A stretch of 64,000 nt of DNA from Zygnema cylindricum (taxonomy: Eukaryota; Streptophyta; Zygnematophyceae; Zygnematales; Zygnemataceae): contig JBBHKE010001653.1 of the NCBI GenBank assembly GCA_037447655.1, forward strand, positions 64,001 through 128,000, given 5' to 3'. The notes beneath the pieces were generated by a model that was not told where the DNA came from, searched no databases, and was given only the letters and a program-made list of their open reading frames with translations. How positions within the stretch are numbered: the stretch's first letter is position 1; every line of letters begins with the position of its first letter. A program made the position numbers and the translations under genes. Of the stretch, positions 11,401 through 23,400 are shown in pieces.

Positions 11401-14400
11401 TTCAAATTCAATAGATGTGGCCAGTAAAGCACTTACATTATCACCTCCGCCGCTTTCTCCACCATCTTCTCCACCACCTCCTCCAATAAAATGGGTATGT
11501 GCCTTTTTACATTCCTCTTAGACAAAAAAGACAAAACCCCATGTGGTGCTTCTATCAGTATAATGAACTCGTCCAGAAAAAATGTGTGGTTTAGACACAT
11601 AGACTGCGTATAGAATATATTTATACTTTTTTATAACACATTACCAAACAACGGGTGTTAGTACCCTCATCCAGGCTTCCAAAGGAGACACGCAAGTACG
11701 GCTTTTGGATACACCAGGGACTATTTAAGTTTAGAGGTATGCCCAACAATGATAAATTTTCTATAAATGTGTAGCCTATCAGAGAGAAGCCGACATTACT
11801 TGTCGAAACCAAAGCTACTATATCCGAAAAGTGATATTTATTGATTTTGAACCAGATTCATTGGTTTTTCAATCGGACCGGTCCATTTCCGATCCTGCAA
11901 AAAATAATGAGGTCATAGCCTTTTCAAAAGGGACCAAGCACAAACTATCGTTTTCATATGCGGACAAAAATTTAGACTGCGGAAAAACCAAAAGTTTGGC
12001 CAGCGTGAAGTATATGAGAATAGTGATCCAACGTCAAATAAAAAGCAACCAAACGTAAACTATTCAAAAGAAATACGAGGTTTCAAAGTTCAACTTGCGT
12101 GATTCACACTAAGCTTTTACGGAACATTTTATCTTTGTTTTTCCTCTTTTTCTTTTTGTTTCCTTTTTGGTGTTTCTCGATATTTTTATTTTCTTTCATG
12201 CCTGGTTCTATTTTGGAGAAGTGTACTTTATGTTTGTTAAGTGCATATTATGGCGATCGACCATAATGCGGAAGGATTGAAGACAACAAACTAACTGATT
12301 TTGTAGTACTTGCATCAAAGTAGATATCCTTTCTAACTCGCTCATACATGATAAAATTATTATGCTAAGAATTTTTTTTCCTAGGTCTTTGTTAGTTTCC
12401 CTTTCACTTTCTTCTAGCTCTTCTCTTTTTTATAATTAGCTATTTATTGCCTCTACAATTATTGTCTTTTATGTATATCGTGGACTATGAAAACTTGTCA
12501 CGCTTTGTTCCTTCCAGTTTGTTCTTCGTTTAATTTTTTCTAATCACAATTTTCTTGTTTGTTTTTTTTTTTTGTTATTTTGTACCTCTTTGGTTTTCCC
12601 TCCAACACAAACACAGTCTTATGCAGGTATGTTTTGCACAAATTTCAAGAAATGAAAACAACTTCACCGTTGATAATTTTTTTTTATCGACGATACATGC
12701 ATGTGAACACATAATATCATATTTCCTATAGTAGTAACATGTATCCTACTCTACACATTTTGCTTAAATTTTAATTATTTAAGGTTTTTTCGCATCGACC
12801 TTAATATTATAGAACAATGCATTTGCCAAGGCCTGTTTATCAAAATTACTCATATGATCGTCGATTTGAGAGATCTTGATGTTGAGTTTAGAAGATAAAT
12901 CGATTCTTAAAAAGAAAGTTAAATGAGCCATCCACTCTATGAGGAGCCAAAGGTGGTCATTCCAAGGCTTTTTTAATGATTGAGTAGTCTCTGGCGCTAG
13001 GAGTCCGATAAATTCTGATCTGGATGGATAAAATTTTCCCTATCATTGAAAATAGCCTTGCAATGACAACTTTTGGATCACGATGGAGCGGAGTCTTGAG
13101 CCAGAATATCTCCTTTTCAGTGTCTAGAACAACAAATAAATAGTAACAGATAAAAGCCCATATTTAGGTGAATTCTTAGTATTCATTACTAGGAGATTTG
13201 TTTATCCTTACGTACTTTGTCTCGTATGGAAAGCTGATTTGTTTTTGTCAATTTGGGTTGTTTAGGGATGTGTGCTGCGGACTAGACATGTTTCAATGAT
13301 TATATCTATGCATGTTTTGCAGATTTCGATACATCCGATACATGGGTAAGCTTAGGAGGGGACTATGACGAGATATATAACCGAATGGATGTTGCTTCCC
13401 AAAGGGCATATTCTACTTACTCCATCGACTCATGCCTCACCAACTCTTTCAGTCAATATCACTCGAAAGGCATGATGATGTCCTTTTTGGCGGTCTACCT
13501 TGGAGGATCAGTTTATGACCCCGACTATAACCTCAATTTGACTCAGTGGTTGTCGTATATATACGAAAGCCATAAGAGGTGGGTTTCAATCTTGTGTTAA
13601 CCTATTCTAAAATGTTTATTGAGCACATAATGTCATTGAGAAAACGGTCACACTAATTTTACATGAGTGAAAATCATACACAAAAATTGATAGCAGAGTT
13701 GCCAAGAAAAGAAAATGAAATATGACGTTTTTGAGACTAGATCCGTTAGGAAATAGTCAGCGTTGGTATTTTTGAGTTTCTAAGACTCGTACGTCCAACC
13801 GCCCCCCAGAGACAACTAACTCTTCAACCACAAGGACCACTAAAGTCCGACTGTACATTCTTAGCTGCCAAACCGTCCTTTCCTCTGAACACAAAGACCT
13901 CCCCTCACTTTCTAACTTACCGCAATTGGTAGTGATTGCATCGTCCCCTACGCCCAAACAATCCACCCTTAAGCTTTCAAAAACCCTACTTTCCTTCACT
14001 TCCCCTCGGCTTTACATAACAACACTACCACTAGGTTGAGGGAAATCCTCCTCAAAAGAATCAAAAGAATCAATAGGAAACGATCAATACATAAATATTT
14101 CTCCAGTGGTTGGAGCTTCTGGTGATTTTTTGAAGGAAAAATATGAACATCGAAGGCATGCGGCAGCCTTGTATCGAATAAGACAAGCCGGCGGCCTCTT
14201 TCAAATTTCTTAAATCACGGTGTAGATCTCGGTCTATCTTGCTATGCAGCGTCGGCATATGAGGTTGTATGAAAAATACAAAAAATCGCTAATGTTGGCA
14301 TTAAATCCCTGCATGATCTCGTAATGGCTTGAACAGATTTTTAATATTTTCCATGTGATTTCGTTTTACAGTTTCATCGTGGGGCAAGATGCATCAGATC

Positions 14401-17400
14401 GATTAATTGATATTCTAGTCTCAGCCATAGGCTCTGTCGTTGGGTTTTCGGCTACCTTAAAAGAGGATCTCTACACCCGTTTCCATAAGTTGAATGCTCC
14501 AGGCATCCTCAACGCAAATCCTTATTACAGCAGCTGTAAAACTGGTGAGCTTGGGAGCTTTGGGCTCTCAAAGGAAAATAACAATCCATCTTTTTAACTT
14601 AGCGTTGAGCTGTGTCAATGCAAAAAGGATAACATTCGAGCTGGTGGTCGTAAACCACTAAGACAAATGTCTGGTTTAAATAAGCCATGTTCAAACGGGC
14701 TGTTGGGGAAAAAAGAGCAAATATAGTCGTTTCTCTTGAAAAAACTTTGTCTGAAATATCAAACTTTAATACAAAACTGCATGTAATATATTTAAAACAT
14801 GTGAACTGGTAAAACATCAAACGAACATAAAAATTATCTAGGAATACAGGTGATATATCAGCGTAGGACAACCATATAAAATTTAATAGAGGCATTATAG
14901 CTAACTTTTACATCCAACTTAAGATCAGTATTGGCCCTAAATCGGTGATGTACTTGTACCTTTATGGTGGCTTTTTCCAGCGGCAAGTATCCTTCCTTGG
15001 GCAACTGGGACCCAGCTCAGTACAAATGTAACAGTTGGCGATGTTGTCACATGGGTTTGGACAGACGATAACCCTCACTCGCTATCAGGTTAAATCTCAA
15101 CTCCACTGTCATTGAGGATAGATTATCTGAAAGAATATGCTTTTATCTGTACAAAACTTGTCCAATTGAAAACCTGTGTAGGTGGTTGCATGTTGGAGTG
15201 CACCGTATAGCACATCAGTTTAAGAAAGCCAGTCCAAGCATACATTGTTTAACAGTGCATGACAGATGTCTCTTTTGCCGTGTGACCAGGATCTTGATTT
15301 CCTGTTGTACTTGGCTTTCGGCGATAAATGATAACTCTCGACTTTTTGGATTCAATTCGAAGTCTTAGATTTGCAATGCTGTTGAATGTTTCCATATTCT
15401 AGACAGCCGGTTTTCTTGTTCGGTTCTTTGCAGGATTTTTAATGTTTTGAAGTACATGTTTCATATTACACTCCCATGCACATGTCAAGCAACCTTGGCA
15501 AACTGTGAAGAACTAGTAAACGCTTATTTTTGTATCTTGGCCAGCTTTCTTGTTTGGTTCGTTGAAGGACTTAAAATGGTTTGAAGTTGCACGTCTCACA
15601 GTTCACTCGCATGAACATGTCGAGCAGCCTTGACAAACTGCTTCTAAAAATACGAAAATAAACTAAACGGTTGTATTTGTTTATGAAGTATAGCCAACCA
15701 TTAACATAATTAATATTCCGACATTCTTGCAGCAAGGGCTGGTAGCTCGTCAAATCCGAAATTCGGTAACACTTTATCCTATTGGTATGAATCAACGGGT
15801 GGTGAGCGGCTTGTCCTTTCCCGCACAACCACATGTACTCCAGAAAATTTAATGGTACCAGTGTGTGCACTCGGTAAGTTGTCTGCAGTTCTTGACAATA
15901 CATTCCGCAGTTGCGCAGTCAAATTTTTGAAGTTACTGGTCAATCTGCATTAATCTGCTTTTTCTTAATCTGCTATTTTCTTTTGTAGAACAGGAGGTCC
16001 ATCATGTCACCAACTCAATATCCACCTGATGCGACATACTCCTGATAAATTGCATTCGTCTTGCAGAGTATCCTTCATCGCCCGCAGGAACATTTTCATT
16101 CAGCTTCTGGTTTAGTAAAGGCTATATAACACAATTGTTGAACACTTCCAATATTACTGAGAAAACTTTTGAGTACACATCTTTGGGAAGTGGAGACACA
16201 AACAAGGGTTACATCAATTTTACTGAAGGTGAAATCAATGACCATCAAATCGCTTCTGCTACTATACCTGACGGACTCCGTGTTGTCGTTTGTTATATGT
16301 TGTTGAATAATTTCATTACCTCTGAAAAATAAAGTGTTTTACATCTATCGGCTCACCTTTATTTCGTATCAAGCCCGCTTGAATTAAGATGCTGCAGAAT
16401 TATTGACATATATGTGCGTGATGAGACTGTTTTTTATGCAGAAACGTTACCGGATGAAGTGTTCCTTGACCACACCTGCTCTTATAACTGTACACTTGGA
16501 AAATTGAGCGATGGGAGGTGCGATAAGGAGTGCAACAACCTCAAGTGTAATTATGATGGAGGAGACTGTGGATGCCCTTTTGATGACAGCGGAATCTCTT
16601 CATGTCCATGCCCAGCCAATCAAACACATGGGGACGATGGCGGTGAGTTGAGAACAATTCATGAGAAAAAGTTTGTCAGTGTTAGTATCATCTTCACATA
16701 AGGTTGTAGAATGCCCTCAAGTAGTACACTCAAATAGAAAAATAGCAAAAAAAAAAAAAATGTTTGTCTTAATTTTTTTCTTTTCATTTCAGAGTGATCC
16801 ATTGAAATATATCTTTCAGACTGTAATCACCGTACACAACTGAAGTTCTTTTTACTATTAAATGCTATATAAACATATTCAGGGGAGGTAAAGCCTCCAT
16901 TTGGTTGCCAGATGTAGGAATTTAGGAATCAAGTTTCTTGTCTAATTAGGTCAAAGTCTTACCACAATGATTATAGTTTTCGAAATTTGAGACCTCCGTT
17001 ATTTCACCCATTGGGGATCCTTCTTACCCATTGTTTAACACTGGACCTGTATCTCTCCGAATATTCGGTATGGACCAAAATTTTGGGTCCGGAACAACGT
17101 TTACTTGAACGAGTCTCGAAGTCCACGTGTAGTTAAGAGCCAGACTTCAGTAGATAAAAAGACACGCAATGATTTGGGATTTGAATATATTGCTATCGTC
17201 AATTATAGTTAGGACTGCCGACATGGTATGAATCCCTACGGCTGATTTGCGAATATGCAGCTCCTGCGTATTTTAAACAAGTATTCAATTTAGGCATATG
17301 ACCCTGCCCCACTCCTTGTCACCCCAATTTTTGTCTAACTTCCACTGTTAGTGAGGTTTTGGTTTTCTCCGGATTACTGTTATGCCGTCATGACCACAAA

Positions 17401-20400
17401 ATCCTCTTGTCACGATACTCTGGCGACCCCCTCTGGTTTTGTGTGGATAGTTGGCCCGGGGTATTCTCCATTGAAATGAGAGCATGTTTTTCTTTACGGT
17501 GTCGTATGACACAATGGCAATGGAGAAGTGAATCTAAATGGTCCAAGGTTTTGTTTGTGGAAGATAAGTACCTTTGCTTGCTTGTGATGCATATTCTTTA
17601 ATCATGCGGAGTTATATCTTCTATACCGACCTTTACCTATTATTCTTTCGTTTTTTAAACTGCAGCTTGTTGTTTGGGGGGAGCCATCGGTGCTGACCTG
17701 CAATTCCCTTTCGATCTTCAGAAATATGACATATCCGAGTATCCAGATGCAAACCTTGCTTTATCAAGAAATTCAACACTCACTCGTAGAGTTGGTTTTC
17801 AAAGCAGGTGAGTGATTTTGTGATGTGTACAATGTAAGATTATCGATAATGCTTCCAGTGTTTTGAACACACGTGCTGGTGACTTGAGTTGGCAAATTTT
17901 CTCTTCTTACTGTAAACCATACAATAGTCTACTGTGAAGTTTTGATAAACGTTTGAAATTAATTTTTGGTGTTGTGTTTAAGCGACAAACGTTGACATCT
18001 CACTTATGTGACAGTTTGTGTCCGAGTCATAAGGAGAATCCTTATGTTGGCCATATTGTTTTTTAATTCACGTTTATTATTCCTAACAGAATTTACGGAT
18101 ATTTTATGCATGAAAGGGCGCAATGGAAGGTTGCATGGTTTGTACCATAGTCCTAAAGTGTGCAAAAATTCCACAAAAGAGCTTCACCATGTTTCATCTG
18201 ACCAGTTATAAGTTATTTGCGTTAATTCTATGCTTGTTTACGGCGGCTATGTTGGACTTGCGCAGGGTGCTTATTGGCTTGATGGTAACGCAGTCAAGAG
18301 CTACAAATAGGGACTTTTGTAAGGGAGGGAGGTAAGATCTCAAATGCTCTCTACATATCTAAGATTTCATTTTATCAAGAATTTATGGTTTCTTCTGGCA
18401 AAACAGACAAATGGGAATCTTGTAAACGCACGAATTTGTACGATTTTCAACAACTCCTAGAGAGATAAGTAGCAAGAATATAGAACCCACAATTTTTCTA
18501 AATTCTAATCGAAAGACTAATGGAATAAAATCATTCCATTTGAAGTTGTAATCTTCAATATCTGGCCATCCAGATTTTTGGCACTTACATGCAAAATACA
18601 GCGAGAATTTCCATCTGAAACAGCTAAAAATAGTTTCAAAGATAGCCTCAAGAACTAACGGCTTTTTAGATGGATCCTTCTCTTCGTTTTTTCAAAAGAG
18701 GCTCTATAATTATGAATATGCACCGAAAAAGTACTTTTTACATTACTTTTCAACGCTAATGTCGTTAGGAGGCAATCACAGTTCATGATCTTAGGCATTT
18801 AGAGTATTCTATCTGAAGAATCCTTTGTTTATTAACAATTTCTAAAAAAGAAGCATTAAAAAAACTCCGTTACAAACGTGGTAAATATAAAAAGAAATGT
18901 GAAATCCTGTAGTTTTCAGCCATATATTGCGGTTTTATTTTGACGCCTTACACAAGATCAATTTTCATTGGCGCAAACTTGTGCCTTTTACCTTCTGCCT
19001 TCTTTCATGTCAAACGGAGAAGTGAGGTCGAATTTTTTGTCTTTGAAAACACATGTTCCCCAAATAATTTCCAAATAGTTAATGATCATTTTAGTCCATG
19101 GGATCGCGTTCTTCACCGACATGCATGTTAATAATACCTCAAAAAAAATAAAAAATTACTCAGTTGTAGTGTTACAATCCGATCAACGTCAAAATATTAA
19201 CCTACAAAAGTCCAATTAATTCTCATCTGCAAGCCGCTAGTGACTAGTTCTGATACCGCTGTTTTGGTTACATCTTGTTGGTCTTCCAATATTCAGGTTT
19301 CAAAACTTCTCCGTCGACACGTGTCCAGAACATCCCAGCCTCAATTCAACGGCCCCATGGGGCTTTGCTCCTCCGTTTCTTCGAAAATCCGTACTGTACA
19401 ACAGCACGTATGCGGAGGAGCAGACAAAAATATGGGAAGATGCTGACGAACAGAAAAAGATATGGGAATTTAAAAATAATGCAGCTAACTTAACGTATCC
19501 TGAGGAACAAAAAGCAATATGGAAAGATGCTAATGCATATAACTTTTCGCATATTCTTGATTCGTTTAACGAAGAGGGAGTCCCATATGGCTTCAAACCA
19601 GTCCAAATCAATGTAAGGTCTATTTGCTTTGTTGTGTTTCAGAAATCGCTCAAGTTTTCACAAGGGTGTAATTATGATTTTCATTTTGGATTTTAATTTT
19701 GTCACTGGTAGACGGTTCTTCCTGCCTCCCACGTAGATTAATTATGTTTAAAGGCCTTATTGGTCGAATTTATCTTTTATTTATATACTTTTTGTAATTT
19801 TGAAATTTGGGGCTTAGGAGAATTCTAAAAAAAAGGCCGATAGCAGACTTTTCTAGTGAAATTTTCCTTCACGGTTTCATGACTCCTTAAGTTTGTATTG
19901 GTTTGACTCCATTCATCTCTGTGTTCAGGTTTTGACCGACAGCCATTTGTGGATTCTCATGTATATTTTTTTGTCAAACTTGAGTTATTTTAGTTCATAA
20001 AATTAGAGCTTCGTTAAATCCCATGAAACATCAAGCAAATTCACTTAGGTTTTCCCCTCCAAATGTGTCACTGTTGACCTTTATGGAAGCCATTTTGCTT
20101 TTGTTTCAGGGAACGAATGTTTACAAATACATTGTCGACATCAATTTGGATCATGATGCTGCTGCAAACTTACTACAGTATATGGCGGATGGCGTATTCT
20201 TCGATTCCCTCACCCGACATACTAATTTTGACCTCCTCACATATACAAGTAGGTCAATCTTGACCCAAGTCTGTACGCTACAATCGGGAAACGACAAAAA
20301 AAGTAATCATTTGTAGGCATCACTATTTTGAACAACGGTTAAGGATAATCTCCAAAAATGAAAGAAAAATACTATTCGTGACCCTTTTAGACCCTCGTTC

Positions 20401-23400
20401 TCACTAGAAGCTCTTGTGGAACGGATGTTTGACCGGAAGCTGAGATCAATATTCAGTCTTTGTATGTTTGAACATATAGTTGTTTGGTCACAAAGCTAGA
20501 AGTAACATCCAATTTCGTTTTTCTATGTCCCTTGCAGCTTACAAACAAACATTCACACTCACAAAAGTGCAATTGACATTCCAAAATGGTGGCAAGATAG
20601 CCATCACTTCAAAAATACATCCTTTGAGACTACAAATGTATGCTCGAACGAACGACTATATACGGCTCGTTTTGGAGATTACCATAGTCTTCTTTGTGGC
20701 TATTGCAATAATTCTGGAGATCAAACAATCTATAGAATATTGTAGCAAAGGCAATTTCTGGCGCTATTTTGTCGACGGGTGGAACTATCTCGATATTTTT
20801 TCTCTCGCCTTAATGGTATATGGAATCATCGCCTGGTATGTTATGCATCCATGCTATAGAATTCGCACTAATTCTCAGCCTAAGTCCTGCTTTTTTTTTC
20901 ACAATTTATGGTCCAAGACCTATTTCAAATTGTTCAAGGATCACTACATCCTCAGGTTGTTTCATTTCTTAACCACATTTTCTATACATGGAACTTTAAG
21001 AGTTGTTCAGTAAAAAAGGCTGTTAGTTTTTTTGCGAGAGACTTGTGTTTGCACCGTGACACCATTGGCTTACTTTTTCTTTCAATTTTCATTCGTGTGG
21101 TGTTGATGTACGGAGTTGTTTACAAGTCAACGGTGTAAATGTGACAAAAAAAACCGAACATTTTAAATTTGTAGATACCAATGTTATGAGTCCTCGTGGT
21201 CAATTAGAAGGAAAGCCTGCCACTTTACAATCAATCGAAAGTTGAAAATCAGATTCCCAAACTTCTGCTTCACACGCTCCTTTATGAATGTACATGTATT
21301 AGTATTGGTCAATAACAGCCAATGCCATAGCTCATAATGTAAAGCTAAGCACTTACATGCCCTTTATAATGGCTGCAGGATCCGGATATTTGTAGATTCA
21401 GTCAACTTTTCTCCATCCGTACGCTACACTATTTACAACCTAAGTCCTGGGAAGTTTTTTGACTTGCTACCAGAAGATGAAACACAAATTTCTGAGGCGG
21501 TAAATATGTTTTCTCACATTGACAAATTAATACACGCGCGTAAGACATACTTTGCTATCCAAGCTACCAAGTAAGTCTTTCTTTCCCTGACCTTTGAAAA
21601 ATGTGAAGTTTATGAATGTTGATTATTCAAATTTGTTTAAGACTTATGGCGATATCGCCTAGAGTCGGGTACATGGACCAGGGGTCTTCTGATACTATCT
21701 TGTTTTTTTAATGTATATAGCTATAATATTTTACTTTGGGACAAAAAGTTGCTGGTCATTTGTGCGTCATTTGCCATGCTACATTTTTTGGGTTACAAAA
21801 AACTATCTTGAGAGAGCAGAAAACATGACCTCTTTGTTCCAATTGCGCTTTCACTGTTCTTTGCAGTATCTTGTGTATGGTCTTTCGCGCTTTGAAAATG
21901 ATGCACTTTCAATCGAGAATGGGAATCATTACACGCACAATAGCGGAGGCAGCATCCGACCTCGTCCACTTCTTCATTCTGTTTTTCATCATATTCTTGT
22001 GTTACTCACTGTACGGACACATTTTATTGGGACAGACTTTGAGCGAGGTAAGGGAAATGGTAGCTGTATGAATTTCCGTGCTAAAAGAATGAAAAAGTGC
22101 ATATGGTACTAGCTATTTCCGCTTCAGTGGAACCCTCAAACTAAATAACCTAAGGAAGACATAAAGGCCAAATCAAAACAAAATAATATGGTTCCAATTG
22201 TAGACACCTGTTGCAATAAGCCAAGAGTGTTGTAATCAAAATATAGCTATTAATACTTTCTTTGATGTGATGTATACGGAGCTGAATATTGAAGCATTAT
22301 GTTGTCATGAAAAATAAGGAATAAAAGAATGGTTGTTTGATTATTCCTGCGATAGTAAACCATAACAGTGCACGAAAGTGCTGACATATGTAGGACAGCA
22401 AATAAAAGGTTAAGAATTTAGGGATTTCACTATTTAAATGAATGTTGTCGAGTACAAACATAAAAAGAAACAGAATAAAAATCAAATGAGCGTGCACATG
22501 TCTACGAGAGCCTTATTAACAATACGCTCGTTTTCTTGTTGTGGTTTAATATGGCCGCGCAGTTCCGCAGCCTCCCCATGTCCATGAATGCAATGCTCAA
22601 CCTCCTCATAGGCGATAACTCTTTCAATAGTTATCTCATGCAACTGAATACATGGGAAATTGTTGCAGCAACACTCTTCTATTGGAGTTTCATATTTCTA
22701 GTTTATTTACTCGCTTTTAACTTACTCATTGCTATTGTTGTGGACGCCTACACAAATGTAAAGGTATATTCTTAGTTCCATTGTCAAACCCTTGCAAGAA
22801 TGTTGTTATTGCTAAGCTAGTTAGCTGGTAGGGCACAAGGGGATCCAGAAGTGGGAATTCTTTCAGCTCTTTTTTCTTTGCAATGTTAATTTTTTTCTTG
22901 CAACTTGCAGGATGGATTCGATGACTCACGAAAAACCTCTAAGGAGATAGGGAATATGCTCCAAAATAGTTATCGAGTGATAAGAGGAACAACTAAGTCA
23001 CAGAAAGCCTTAATGGCAGACTTGAAATCCTTAGACCCCAGTCTGGGTTCAGAACCAGAGCGCTCTGCAACCCCCGAACTTGTAAGTCCTGTTTCTTAGG
23101 CATTAATAAATCTACAACTTTTAGCAACTTCTACCTCAAGGAACTGCTTGAATTGGGCAGTACTATTGAAGCTCCTATTGAAGCTTATGACTAAATTAAC
23201 ATCCTACTTTTTCCTTCCAGTCCTAAAAGCTAAATCCTAAATCTAGAACTTTATTTAGCGTTGAGTTCTTTTGTGAGCTTTGTGTACAAACATTTGGTAT
23301 TGTAGAAGATTCTCCTCGAAAGATATAAGAATCCTTTCCTCTCTTGATTCTTTTTACCGTAGTTAGTTCTACCTTGATTAATCACACCTAGAATTAGTTC

